The notes beneath the pieces were generated by a model. That model searched no databases and was not told the DNA's origin. It was given only the letters and a program-made list of their open reading frames with translations. DNA of 14,583 nt, taken from contig VGWZ01000023.1 of assembly GCA_016873595.1 (NCBI GenBank), forward strand, positions 1 through 14,583, read 5' to 3'. Within the stretch, counting starts at the first letter, position 1, and every line of letters starts with the position of its first letter. A program made the position numbers and the translations under genes. Shown piece by piece: positions 6,035 through 13,012 of the stretch. The stretch is from Nitrospira sp. GTDB taxonomy: Bacteria > Nitrospirota > Thermodesulfovibrionia > Thermodesulfovibrionales > SM23-35.

Positions 6035-6240
6035 ATCAAAAGTAAATAAAGGAACGGTTGTACGAATTCACTAATTCCGTAACTTTCTGGAGCAATGAGT
6101 GCAAAGCAACGAGCTATGAGTCATTAAGTAAAAGAGAAAATACCTAAGAAAAGGGTCAGGACTACACATTTCACAATTTCAAGCTCCTTTTTATTCGCTC
6201 AAACTCCCTTCGGCATCCCAGGAGTACAATAAAGGGACAG
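6035..6240. other. Intergenic stretch with possible transposon-end debris
   Basis: No gene is supported here. The motifs gggtcaggactacacattt (about 6148-6168) and aaagggacagatgtcatt (about 6230-6247) look like short sequences I associate with the flanks of IS200-like (REP-associated) transposases, though no such transposase is present. A minus-strand frame at 6171-6443 crosses this region but has no ribosome site and overlaps a better plus-strand gene. Confidence 0.3.
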
Positions 6241-6459
6241 ATGTCATTACCGCTATTAAGAAAATATTTGTTTATATCATTCTTGATCTTAGTCTTTTGT
6301 CTTTCTTCTGAGAGCATAGCATGGGGCAATGAGATGGGAATGGAAATAAAGAGATATTTGAAACATGCAATGCCACTTATTGGCATAGGGGCTCTTATTG
6401 GGCCTGCCTTATATAAGAAAAAACATCCTATTATTTCCTCCATAGCAGATAATATGTAG
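6241..6459 (+). CDS. Small exported or membrane protein of unknown function
   Basis: This 72-residue frame starts with a clear signal peptide or membrane helix: basic RKY, then a run of Phe, Ile, Leu and Val to about residue 22, then SSESIAWGNE with a plausible cleavage site after SIA. The mature part carries a second short hydrophobic stretch (MPLIGIGALIGPALY) and a basic tail (KKKHP). AAAGGGA sits 3-4 bases before the ATG, closer than ideal. The glycine-rich hydrophobic segment could be a second membrane helix. I do not recognise a family. Confidence 0.5.
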   Translation: MSLPLLRKYLFISFLILVFCLSSESIAWGNEMGMEIKRYLKHAMPLIGIGALIGPALYKKKHPIISSIADNM

Positions 6460-6500
6460 GAAGTGTCTATAATAGAAAAAGAGGATAATATGCGCCTATT

Positions 6501-7157
6501 TTAAAGAATATCCGGTTTATCACTTGCAATTCCATCAACGCCTTTGTCTCTATATTGTTTCGCTTCATGTTTTGTATTTATTGTCCAGACAATTACCTTG
6601 AGATTATTTTTATGTGCATCTTCTATATTTTTCATATGAGTCAATTTATATAAAGGAACGAGATACTGGGCCTTTAATTTTAGTGCGGTATCGATTGGGT
6701 TTTTATGCTTTGCGTAAATTAAGCCGGTTTCAATTTTGTCGTCTAATTCTCTCACATTCAAAAGTGCTGGTTCGTGAAAGGAAACAATAATTACCCGTTC
6801 ATTTAAATCTTCTTTTTTTATAACTTCTAAAGCCATTTTTTCGTAACTGACCTCTTTTAATTCGACCAGAATTCTTTCGACTTTCTTGTCTAAAAATTGT
6901 AAAGCCTGCTCAAGAGTGGGAATTTTATCTCCGGTCAATTGTTTTAATTCTTTTAATGTCGTTTGGTTTACCGGAATATCTTTGCCAAAAACTCTTTTTA
7001 AATTATCATCATGAATTACGATTAATTCCCCGTCATGTGATTTCCGCACATCCAGTTCAATAGCATTTGCTCCCAATTCAATAGCCTTTTTATAACTTTC
7101 CAGAGTGTTTTCAATTTCATACGCCTTTGCTCCACGATGTCCCACTTTTAAAAACAT
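6501..7157 (-). CDS. Glycerophosphodiester phosphodiesterase
   Basis: This 218-residue TIM-barrel protein is of the GlpQ/UgpQ family. It hydrolyses glycerophosphodiesters to glycerol-3-phosphate and an alcohol and feeds phospholipid turnover. The active site is visible: His7 and Arg8 in VGHRGA, Glu34 and Asp36 in AIELDVRKSHDG, and His49 in IVIHDD. Glu99 and Lys101 in VELKE follow, and the end VDGIASDKPDIL is the family signature. There is no signal peptide, so it should be cytoplasmic like UgpQ. The start at 7157 is chosen over one ten codons upstream because GGAAGAAAG lies directly before it and the family begins with this strand. It stands alone, with no transporter nearby. Confidence 0.92.
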   Translation of the reverse strand: MFLKVGHRGAKAYEIENTLESYKKAIELGANAIELDVRKSHDGELIVIHDDNLKRVFGKDIPVNQTTLKELKQLTGDKIPTLEQALQFLDKKVERILVELKEVSYEKMALEVIKKEDLNERVIIVSFHEPALLNVRELDDKIETGLIYAKHKNPIDTALKLKAQYLVPLYKLTHMKNIEDAHKNNLKVIVWTINTKHEAKQYRDKGVDGIASDKPDIL

Positions 7158-7187
7158 CTTTCTTCCTTTCCTGTCGAGATAGCACAA

Positions 7188-7418
7188 TTTTCCTTATATT
7201 CTACTGCATGTAAGAAAAAGGAGACAGTTCTATTTATTGACAAAGAAAACCATCTTTTACGATAAGACTTTGCATATTGACAATTATAATGTATGCTGAT
7301 ACTCTTTCGCATGGCGCAAAAGCAGAAACCCTGCTCTCAACGATACTGATGGAAAAATTAATATACAATGTAGGAATTATGCAACTATCTAAAAACTTTT
7401 GTTGATAACCGACTTATT
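7188..7418. other. Intergenic region with promoter-like sequences and one doubtful 38-codon ORF
   Basis: Two TTGACA boxes (about 7239 and 7277, plus strand) lie upstream of the NfeD-like gene. The second has weak -10 matches at 17 bases (TACTCT). A 38-codon plus-strand frame at 7289-7405 begins MYADTLSHGAKAETLLST and reads like coding sequence. It has no ribosome site and may be the remains of a gene. Confidence 0.3.
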
Positions 7419-7733
7419 ATGGAAATAAAAGACATAATAATAACGATTATTATTGGCTTCGTTCTCTTTGAGGTAATTGAGCATGCGGTTCTCCCTCTAA
7501 TTTTCTCTTTAAGAAACCGTAAGAAAAAATCTGTTTCAGGCGTGAACGGATTGGTGGGAGAAGTTGGTGAAGTAAAACAGTGGGATAAAACAGAAGGACA
7601 AGTCTTTGTCAAAGGTGAATTGTGGAGGGCTGTTTGTGATACCCCTTTATCAAAGGGAGACAAAGCTCACATTCAAAAGGTAAAAGGATTAACATTAAAA
7701 GTTAAACCTTTTGATGAGAGTGTTCCTTACTGA
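7419..7733 (+). CDS. NfeD-like membrane protein with OB-fold domain
   Basis: This 104-residue protein has one N-terminal membrane helix (about residues 5-30, IIITIIIGFVLFEVIE) followed by a basic stretch RNRKKK. A C-terminal beta domain follows, with GLVGEVGEVKQW, GQVFVKGELWRAV and the end KGDKAHIQKVKGLTLKVKP. This is the OB-fold of NfeD proteins, which usually works beside SPFH/stomatin proteins or clan SK proteases in membrane quality control. This is a short version with a single helix and no protease domain. No stomatin gene is in the window, so the partner must be elsewhere. The SD is weak. Its last bases overlap a doubtful minus-strand ORF. Confidence 0.8.
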   Translation: MEIKDIIITIIIGFVLFEVIEHAVLPLIFSLRNRKKKSVSGVNGLVGEVGEVKQWDKTEGQVFVKGELWRAVCDTPLSKGDKAHIQKVKGLTLKVKPFDESVPY

Positions 7734-7835
7734 CGCCTTCTGGATCTCTTCCGTGATACCAGTTACGTCTTTGTCCGATTGTCCTTTTTGTAAAAGGTCT
7801 TTCCTATTTTGAGTATTTCCTTCATTATTTTTCAT
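7695..7835 (-). CDS. Doubtful 46-codon ORF convergent with the NfeD-like gene
   Basis: A minus-strand frame from ATG 7835 to TAA 7697-7695 begins MKNNEGNTQNRKDLLQKGQS and continues with DKDVTGITEEIQKA, a hydrophilic helical composition that looks like real protein. It overlaps the end of the NfeD-like gene by 39 bases. No ribosome site precedes it, so it may be a relic or chance. Confidence 0.25.
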   Translation of the reverse strand: MKNNEGNTQNRKDLLQKGQSDKDVTGITEEIQKASVRNTLIKRFNF

Positions 7836-7927
7836 TAAGCAGAGATTACAAGATTACTGCTTTCATTTAGTCTGCTCAATGGGTAAAATAAATGTCAAAG
7901 GCTGAAATACGCAAGAGGGATCGAGAT

Positions 7928-9109
7928 ATGGATGCAATTGAAATACAAAAAAAACATGAAGATGAAATCAAACAAAATACGGCGTTCAATACATTAGAGA
8001 CTAAATCAGTATTACCGCCTCTCATTATTAAGGGAAAAAGAATACGGGTTCCTATCATTCAAGGAGGGATGGGCGTCGGCGTGTCGCTCCACCCCCTTGC
8101 AAAAGCCGTTGCAGGGGAAGGAGGCATTGGAATCATCTCTAGTGCCTGTCTCGACAGACTCGTTTCAAAGAGGAATGGCAGAAAGTTTGACACCTATGAA
8201 GCAGTGTATGAAGAAATATCATTAGCAAAAGCTGCTGGCGGCTTTGCTGGTATAAACATAATGGTTGCCCTCATAAAAGACTATAATGACTCGGTAAGGG
8301 GAGCAATTGATGCAAAAGCTGATGCCATTATCTCAGGAGCGGGATTGCCAACAATGCTCCCGGCTATTCAGCCCCCTGGGGATACAGCCCTTATTCCTAT
8401 CGTTTCCTCAGCGAGGGCTCTCGAAATAATATGCAAGAAATGGGGAAAATTGGGGTATAGGCCGGATGCAGTGGTACTTGAGGGTCCTCTTGCAGGCGGG
8501 CATCTGGGTTTTAAGTTTGACCAGATAGACCTCGAGTCCAACATGCTTGAGGAGCTTCTGCCCCCTGTAAAAGAAGCTGCACAAAAACATGGTGATTTCC
8601 CAGTGATTGTTGCAGGCGGGATTTATACCCATGAAGATATAGCGAGATTCTTGAAGATGGGAGCTGACGGTGTCCAGATGGGAACGAGGTTCCTTGCAAC
8701 AGAGGAAAGCAGCGCTACGCCAGCATATAAGCAGGCTGTGATAAATGCAAGGAAAGAAGACATCCTCATTGCGCAGGATTCGGCTTCTCCCTGTGGCTTG
8801 CCCTTCAGGGTCATTAAGCAATCTCCCATGTTTATCTCAGCGCTCCAGAGGAAGAGGAAACCGCACTGCAATAAGGGCTATTTGCTCTTTAAAGATGATG
8901 AAGGAAAATTTACCCGCTGCCTTGCAAAAGAGAATAATGAAAATTACTTCTGCATCTGTAACGGCCTACTGAGTTCGTCAGGGTATAACCCTGACGAGGA
9001 AGAACCTCTCTATACGGTAGGGAGCAACGCGTACAGGGTTGATAAAATAGTCTCTGTTCATACCCTTATGAATGAACTTACAGGAAAGACGGTTCTCCAG
9101 CCTGCATAA
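7928..9109 (+). CDS. Nitronate monooxygenase-type FMN enzyme (2-nitropropane dioxygenase/FabK family)
   Basis: This protein of about 393 residues has the NMO TIM barrel. The FMN-binding start is RVPIIQGGMGVGVS. Further landmarks are AGINIMVA, the LEGPLAGGHLGF loop carrying the family's catalytic-type His, PVIVAGGI and GADGVQMGTRFLATEES, which hold the FMN phosphate. Nitronate monooxygenases oxidise toxic alkyl nitronates; the related FabK reduces enoyl-ACP, and sequence alone does not separate all members. A C-terminal extension carries several Cys (HCNKG, RCLAK, FCICNG) that could bind a metal or be redox-active. The ATG at 7928 has AGAGGG 8 bases upstream. An in-frame ATG at 7892 would add 12 basic residues but has only a weak ribosome site. 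Confidence 0.85.
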   Translation: MDAIEIQKKHEDEIKQNTAFNTLETKSVLPPLIIKGKRIRVPIIQGGMGVGVSLHPLAKAVAGEGGIGIISSACLDRLVSKRNGRKFDTYEAVYEEISLAKAAGGFAGINIMVALIKDYNDSVRGAIDAKADAIISGAGLPTMLPAIQPPGDTALIPIVSSARALEIICKKWGKLGYRPDAVVLEGPLAGGHLGFKFDQIDLESNMLEELLPPVKEAAQKHGDFPVIVAGGIYTHEDIARFLKMGADGVQMGTRFLATEESSATPAYKQAVINARKEDILIAQDSASPCGLPFRVIKQSPMFISALQRKRKPHCNKGYLLFKDDEGKFTRCLAKENNENYFCICNGLLSSSGYNPDEEEPLYTVGSNAYRVDKIVSVHTLMNELTGKTVLQPA

Positions 9110-9159
9110 TATCAAACAAGCTTCGCAATAGAAGACATCAACAAAAAAGTTAATAGTTT

Positions 9160-9567
9160 TTAATTTCCCTGTATTACAGTCCTTATCTCAAATTGAGGCG
9201 GGTTCAAAATGGTTTTTTTCACAGCACATTGATCAACCACTTTTATCAGTGCCTTATGATATTTCTGTGGGAACTCCGGGGGCACTACAACCTCAAGAAT
9301 GATTTTTATGAGAACCTCTTTGTCTCCTCTTTTCTCATATTCAAGACGTTCGATGAGAGAAATATGTTCAGCAGGAATTTTTCGCTCTTCACAGAAGCTG
9401 AGGACATAGATGCCGGCACAGGTGCCAATCGATGCAAGAAAGTGGTCAAAAGGAGTCGGAGCAGAGCCTTCACCGCCATATTTTACTGGCTGGTCAGTCT
9501 TAATGACCATTCCATTTATTTCTGCATTGACTTTTTTCCCTCCAGGGAATGTAATTTTGATTTCTAT
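9160..9567 (-). CDS. OsmC-family protein with an apparent ATA start codon
   Basis: This OsmC-type protein of 135 residues (counted from ATA) may reduce organic peroxides through two Cys: Cys50 in SIGTCAGIYVL and Cys114 in VVDQCAVKKT. The pieces TDQPVKYGGEG and SAPTPFDHFLAS are family hallmarks. The first ATG in frame (9510) would remove the conserved first strands. Upstream in frame the sequence reads IEIKITFPGGKKVNAEINGM, exactly how OsmC proteins of this group begin, with ATA (9567-9565) where Met is expected. An AAAAGGGGG ribosome site is 5 bases before this ATA, and no ATG, GTG or TTG lies between it and the upstream in-frame stop. It may be a rare ATA start, a mutated gene surviving as a shorter form, or a sequence error. 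Confidence 0.8.
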   Translation of the reverse strand: MEIKITFPGGKKVNAEINGMVIKTDQPVKYGGEGSAPTPFDHFLASIGTCAGIYVLSFCEERKIPAEHISLIERLEYEKRGDKEVLIKIILEVVVPPEFPQKYHKALIKVVDQCAVKKTILNPPQFEIRTVIQGN

Positions 9568-9593
9568 GTTTGCCCCCTTTTCAGCACGACATT

Positions 9594-9622
9594 ATTATAC
9601 ATTACACTGGAAAGCATCGCCA
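9594..9622 (-). promoter_or_regulatory. Probable promoter of the OsmC-family gene
   Basis: A perfect -10 TATAAT (9599-9594) lies 27 bases before the ATA start. The box at 17 bases upstream is a poor TGGCGA. Transcription would begin near 9587, leaving a 20-base leader that carries the AAAAGGGGG ribosome site. This arrangement supports initiation at or near 9567 rather than at the ATG at 9510. Confidence 0.45.
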
Positions 9623-9715
9623 CTACCAGTTCAGTAAAAAGCATTATGCATGTGAGCTTAAGCTATTTGCCTTTCATAAGGGCTTTATCAAAATATAAAA
9701 TCCACTGCCTCAAGA

Positions 9716-10531
9716 TCACCTCACAAGGTTTTCAAGCTGTTCCAGACTAAATGAGTTCTCATAAAAATCACCCATCCAGCGTGCACAGCGATTTGCATTC
9801 AGTGGAATCCCTACAACTGGAATGTCCATCTTCGTGCATGTCCGCATTCCCTTAGCCAATTCAGGGATACAGGCGATGCCGAGTACTCCGAAACGTTTAT
9901 GTTCTGCCTTCAATTTCTTAAGTTTTGCTTCATAACCCATGGTCATCCAGATATAGGGCCTGATCTGATATTCCTTTAATAATTCAGTTGCACGATTTAT
10001 AAAACATGTTTCTGTGCAACCCTTGCAAATATGCTCAATATCTCCCATAACCGCATGGCACTGTTTCTGTAATTCACGCACGCAATAGGGCAGAAGAGCG
10101 ATTTTGTATTCACAGACTTTAAATTTTTCTTTATGTATCCTGTTGACAAGCTCTATCTCGAGCATATACAAATGATACTGATCTTCTGTGGTCTTCAGTG
10201 TCCAGTCCCGTCTCCGAGAGAGTGATAGATTACGCAGGTGAGGGGTAACACCCTTTGTATACACTAAAAGGCTGGGATTTACAACATCTTTTAGAAAAGA
10301 AACAAGAGAATGATTCACACCTGTTCCATGCAGTTTTTTGGATAATTTCTTTTTACGGCTTACTTTTTGGATCTGCAACAGGAGTTCCAATGAATCAGTA
10401 TATTGTTTCAAACATAAATCTACCAGTTGTGAAACAGTTTCGTAATAGTGATCTGTACTATGGGTATTGCCGAAAAGAGAATAGGTTTTCCCCTCAACAG
10501 GTTTATAAATTGATATGTGCTCTGTTTTCAT
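9716..10531 (-). CDS. DUF116 domain protein
   Basis: This 271-residue protein has the DUF116 pattern in its second half. A Cys-rich block reads IALLPYCVREL, KQCHAV and ICKGCTETCFI. Next come a region like PYIWMTMGYEAKLKKL, the strand FGVLGIACIPELAKGM and the end VVGIPLNANRCARW. The Cys spacing suggests an iron-sulfur cluster or zinc site, but the function of the family is not established. The N-terminal half (residues 1-130) is basic and helical, with RKKKLSKKLHG. The ATG at 10531 has no clear SD, and an in-frame stop lies two codons upstream. A short overlapping frame (10503-10583) might couple its translation. Confidence 0.8.
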   Translation of the reverse strand: MKTEHISIYKPVEGKTYSLFGNTHSTDHYYETVSQLVDLCLKQYTDSLELLLQIQKVSRKKKLSKKLHGTGVNHSLVSFLKDVVNPSLLVYTKGVTPHLRNLSLSRRRDWTLKTTEDQYHLYMLEIELVNRIHKEKFKVCEYKIALLPYCVRELQKQCHAVMGDIEHICKGCTETCFINRATELLKEYQIRPYIWMTMGYEAKLKKLKAEHKRFGVLGIACIPELAKGMRTCTKMDIPVVGIPLNANRCARWMGDFYENSFSLEQLENLVR

Positions 10532-10583
10532 TGTTTACGTCATCAATCATGTTTTCGAAAAAGTCAGCAGGAGCAGACTTCAT
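10503..10583 (-). CDS. Doubtful 26-codon ORF overlapping the DUF116 start
   Basis: A minus-strand frame from ATG 10583 to TAA 10505-10503 begins MKSAPADFFENMIDDVNNEN. It overlaps the first 29 bases of the DUF116 gene in another frame. The acidic, helical composition looks natural, and the DUF116 start has no good SD of its own. A leader peptide that delivers ribosomes is therefore possible. It too lacks a ribosome site, so confidence is low. Confidence 0.22.
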   Translation of the reverse strand: MKSAPADFFENMIDDVNNENRAHINL

Positions 10584-10687
10584 ATAATAAGTAGAGGTCG
10601 GGGTAAGTCTTTAATTTTGATATAAATGGTGTAAAGCGACTACCTATCTCTTCTTTGAGGTCGTTCTAAGAATGAATTATTATCTTT

Positions 10688-10840
10688 TTAAACTAATTTT
10701 TTTACAGCCTTTGCTTGTTTGGCAACCTTTTTCTTTACAGCCTTTACCTTCTTGGCAACATCTTTCTTTACACTCTTCACCTTCTTCGCAACCTGCTTCT
10801 TAACTTTTTTTACCTTCTTTACAATCGTTTTCTTGTTCAT
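10688..10840 (-). CDS. 50-residue lysine-rich protein with an 11-residue repeat (histone H1-like)
   Basis: From ATG 10840 to TAA 10690-10688 the product is almost only Lys, Val and Ala. After MNKKTI the unit V-K-K-V-K-K-x-V-A-K-K recurs every 11 residues: VKKVKKQVAKK, VKSVKKDVAKK, VKAVKKKVAKQ, AKAVKKLV. The period puts Val/Ala on one helix face and Lys on the others, giving a strongly basic amphipathic helix. Similar lysine-rich tails occur in bacterial histone H1-like proteins, so nucleic-acid binding or nucleoid packing is likely but inferred. GGGG lies about 5 bases before the ATG. A good promoter at 10908-10936 precedes it, with three small hairpins in the leader. Confidence 0.7.
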   Translation of the reverse strand: MNKKTIVKKVKKVKKQVAKKVKSVKKDVAKKVKAVKKKVAKQAKAVKKLV

Positions 10841-10849
10841 CTTTACCCC

Positions 10850-10902
10850 ATTCTATAGAATATTTGCATCTTCATGATGCCATTGAAACCTATTTATAGG
10901 TT
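10850..10902 (-). promoter_or_regulatory. Three consecutive inverted repeats in the leader of the lysine-rich gene
   Basis: Three perfect inverted repeats fill the leader: the 12-base palindrome ATTCTATAGAAT (10850-10861), GCATC-ttcat-GATGC (10866-10880) and AACCTA-ttta-TAGGTT (10887-10902). They lie between the predicted transcription start near 10901 and the ribosome site. They may be protein-binding sites, RNA hairpins affecting stability, or an autoregulatory element. None is followed by a T-run. Confidence 0.45.
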
Positions 10903-10907
10903 AAGTC

Positions 10908-10936
10908 ATCCTATCAGACATCTCCCCTATTGTCAA
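10908..10936 (-). promoter_or_regulatory. Sigma-70 promoter of the lysine-rich gene
   Basis: A perfect TTGACA (10936-10931), a 17-base spacer and TAGGAT (10913-10908, 4 of 6) with an extended TG just upstream of the -10 form a convincing promoter. Transcription should start near 10901, about 60 bases before the start codon. Confidence 0.65.
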
Positions 10937-11074
10937 TCAGATTTCTCCTTTTACATTTCACTATCTGCTTTAAAACAGGCTAAAGAAAAAAAATAGTAAG
11001 GTCAAGTCATCATTCTTCACATAAGCATTATTTTTTTATAAAAAAATGAAAACATGATTCTTTAACACTTTAGA

Positions 11075-11908
11075 TCAAGGTTTGTAGTACATGAGTCGCC
11101 GGGCAAACGGCGTGACATTTCTAATAAGCGTCTTTATCATATCAACCGACATTGGACTGAACCGTGAGGCAATCTGAACATTTTCTACAAGTTGCGAGAT
11201 GCTGTCACACCCTATTACTGCAGTGGTTATTGACTGGGAAAGTGCAAAATGGAAAAAAGGTTCCATAGTATCAAACCACGGAAGCCTTTTCGCAAGACCT
11301 CTGAAATAAACCTTCATCCCGATAATGCCCACTCTTTTCTTTTGTGCATAAGGGATGACTTTTTCTAAAAAGCTGTTATATGAAGGTTCTGCAGGGTTTA
11401 CTGGCAAAAGGACGGTATCAAAATCAAATAACTCAAGACACCTTCTGAGTATCATGGGATCGTGATGTCCAGTAACTCCAATAAATTTTGTGAAGCCTTT
11501 TTTCTTTGCTTGAATGAATGCCTCAAGAGCACCTTTTGGTCCGAATATCTCCTCGATATCATCTTCTGTCCTCACGTCATGTACCTGCCATAAATCGAGA
11601 TGGTCTGTTTTCATATTTTTTAGAGTCTCGTGTAGATGCTCAAGGGCACCCTTTTTATCCCTCGCATGAGATTTACTGGTAAGGAATATTTCTTTCCGCC
11701 TTTCTTTCAAGGCATTTCCATAATATGACTCGCTTCCTGAATATGCACGGGCAGATTCAAAATAATTGATTCCCAGATCAAATGCCCTGTTGATTAACGC
11801 ATATGCTTCCTTATCATAGTCAAAGGTCCTCAGAATCCCTTCGCCACCAAGGCCGAGTATCGTTACCTCAACTCCGGTTTTTCCTAATATCCTTCTTGGA
11901 ATTTCCAT
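11075..11908 (-). CDS. Aldo/keto reductase with Glu at the usual catalytic Asp position
   Basis: This 277-residue (alpha/beta)8-barrel enzyme would use NAD(P)H to reduce aldehydes or ketones. It starts with the family phrase RRILGKTGVEVTILGLGG. The catalytic Tyr56 is in ARAYSGSE, Lys79 is in FLTSKSH and His110 is in DLWQVHDV. The residue normally Asp (as in NYFDTA) is Glu51 in GINYFESARAY, a conservative change that may alter activity. The C-terminal IGCDSISQLVENV holds the cofactor phosphate region. The length fits the soluble AKR core; no iron-sulfur tail is seen. There is no clear SD. Its natural substrate cannot be read from the sequence. Confidence 0.88.
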   Translation of the reverse strand: MEIPRRILGKTGVEVTILGLGGEGILRTFDYDKEAYALINRAFDLGINYFESARAYSGSESYYGNALKERRKEIFLTSKSHARDKKGALEHLHETLKNMKTDHLDLWQVHDVRTEDDIEEIFGPKGALEAFIQAKKKGFTKFIGVTGHHDPMILRRCLELFDFDTVLLPVNPAEPSYNSFLEKVIPYAQKKRVGIIGMKVYFRGLAKRLPWFDTMEPFFHFALSQSITTAVIGCDSISQLVENVQIASRFSPMSVDMIKTLIRNVTPFARRLMYYKP

Positions 11909-11924
11909 ATAAGGATTTTAACAG

Positions 11925-11953
11925 ATAATAAAGAAGTTAGTAACTGCCCTCAA
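11925..11953 (-). promoter_or_regulatory. Probable promoter of the aldo/keto reductase gene
   Basis: TTGAGG (11953-11948) and TATTAT (11930-11925, 5 of 6) are 17 bases apart. The predicted start near 11918 leaves a leader of about ten bases. This fits the lack of an SD and suggests near-leaderless translation. Confidence 0.45.
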
Positions 11954-12046
11954 AAACTTAATAGAGCATAGAAAATAAGAACAGGGTTTTTGTTACGATC
12001 ACTAATGTTTTTGTATTTTCTTCTCCGCCTTCTCCTCTCTTAGAAT

Positions 12047-12077
12047 TTGAAAGAAAATGTATGGATAAATGTATAAT
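12047..12077 (+). promoter_or_regulatory. Possible promoter of the FmdB-methyltransferase pair
   Basis: A perfect TATAAT (12072-12077) lies 42 bases before the FmdB start. A TTGAAA at 12047-12052 is 19 bases upstream of it, slightly far for a -35. The region is AT-rich, so the match is suggestive only. Confidence 0.4.
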
Positions 12078-12118
12078 AATAAATAATAAGAAATCACCTA
12101 TATTACAGAGGGTTTGAT

Positions 12119-12238
12119 ATGCCCATTTATGAATTTTACTGTACTCATTTCAATACAATTTTCAACTTTTACTCCAGCCGTGTGAACACAGAAAAAAGGC
12201 CTATGTGCCCTAAGTGCGATAAGGGGTCTGATGCATAA
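12119..12238 (+). pseudogene. Truncated FmdB-type zinc ribbon with one zinc Cys lost
   Basis: This 39-codon frame starts MPIYEFYCTHFNTIFNFY, a near-perfect FmdB N terminus, and continues to RPMCPKC. FmdB proteins bind zinc through two C-x2-C pairs. Here the first pair reads Cys8-Thr-His-Phe11, so one ligand is replaced by Phe, while CPKC is intact. The frame ends at residue 39, whereas relatives usually run to 60-110 residues with a further helical region. AGAGGG lies 6 bases before the ATG, so it is probably still translated. Its stop overlaps the start of the methyltransferase (ATGCATAA). It may be a decayed gene kept as a translational leader, or a minimal peptide with a new role. Confidence 0.65.
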
Positions 12239-12989
12239 TTTAGACATGACCGTACACCCGCAATGGGAAAACAGATTCTCAGAAATGCAGATGGCTATTA
12301 TTGCGAAATCACTCCTCGAACTTGCAACACACAGTGCCGTACTATCAGAAATGTCAGATCTTGACTTGTATGTAAGGGACTTCATGTCAGCAATCGATGG
12401 GGGAGATCCGTCCTCAATCGAAGATGCTCTGCTCACTCTTTATATCCGGTTACACAACGCAGGCTCTCAGTATTCTCCATCAGAAAAAGAAATTCTTAAA
12501 AAGAGAAATGCCTATCTATGCCACCCCGGAGGTCTCTCGCCTCTCATCATGGCAGAAAAATTTATCAGGCCTGAGTCAACAGTTGCAGATCTTGGCGCTG
12601 GCAATGGACTACAGGGACTGTTGCTTCAACGCATCTGCCCGCACCTGAAAACACTCCAGATCGAGCTTTCTTCTGAATTGATCCGTATTGGCAAAATTTT
12701 TCAAGAAGCACTCGGAATCAGTTCTGGCTACATTGAATGGATTCATGATGACATCGTGAATGTATCAATCGAATCCGCTGATTTCGTGTATATTTACCGC
12801 CCGGCAAAACCGCTTGACAGTGGAAAAGAGCTTTACAAGGCTATTGCCCGCAAACTGTCTGTCGGGAATAAATCCCTTGTCATTTTCAGTGTTGCTGACT
12901 GTCTCGCCACATTTCTGGACAAACGATTTTCTGTTTTCTACACAGACGGTCACCTTACTTGCTTTGTAAAGAACTGTAATGGGTTTTAA
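12231..12989 (+). CDS. Class I SAM-dependent methyltransferase
   Basis: This 252-residue protein has a helical N-terminal part (residues 1-105) and a Rossmann-type methyltransferase domain. Motif I is STVADLGAGNGLQG, the acidic end of strand 2 is in QIELSSELIRIG, and a later HDDIVNVS fits the motif II/III region before FVYIYRP. The substrate is not evident. The start ATG overlaps the FmdB stop by eight bases and has AAGGGG four bases upstream, so coupling is likely. A second ATG at 12246 is also possible. It is convergent with the glutaredoxin gene, 23 bases away. Confidence 0.78.
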   Translation: MHNLDMTVHPQWENRFSEMQMAIIAKSLLELATHSAVLSEMSDLDLYVRDFMSAIDGGDPSSIEDALLTLYIRLHNAGSQYSPSEKEILKKRNAYLCHPGGLSPLIMAEKFIRPESTVADLGAGNGLQGLLLQRICPHLKTLQIELSSELIRIGKIFQEALGISSGYIEWIHDDIVNVSIESADFVYIYRPAKPLDSGKELYKAIARKLSVGNKSLVIFSVADCLATFLDKRFSVFYTDGHLTCFVKNCNGF

Positions 12990-13012
12990 TATAATGCGGA
13001 GATGAGGCTCAC

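Noticed and set aside
6171..6443. Minus-strand ORF of 90 codons
   Set aside because: It has no ribosome site and opposes a plus-strand frame with a clear signal peptide and SD, so it is probably a shadow or debris.
7300..7345. Possible fluoride (crcB) riboswitch pieces such as gatactgatgg
   Set aside because: The motifs do not occur in the order or with the stems that the family needs.
8408..8871. Three minus-strand ORFs inside the nitronate monooxygenase gene
   Set aside because: All are shadows of the conserved FMN-binding frame, with no ribosome sites.
9193..9750. Plus-strand ORF of 185 codons opposite the OsmC gene
   Set aside because: It is antisense to a well-supported family protein, has no SD and matches nothing recognisable.
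11020..11050. AT-only palindrome cattatttttttataaaaaa
   Set aside because: The stem is made only of A and T and there is no GC core, so it is not counted as a terminator.
12098..12436. Minus-strand ORF of 112 codons
   Set aside because: It is antisense to the FmdB and methyltransferase frames, has no SD and shows no recognised motif.
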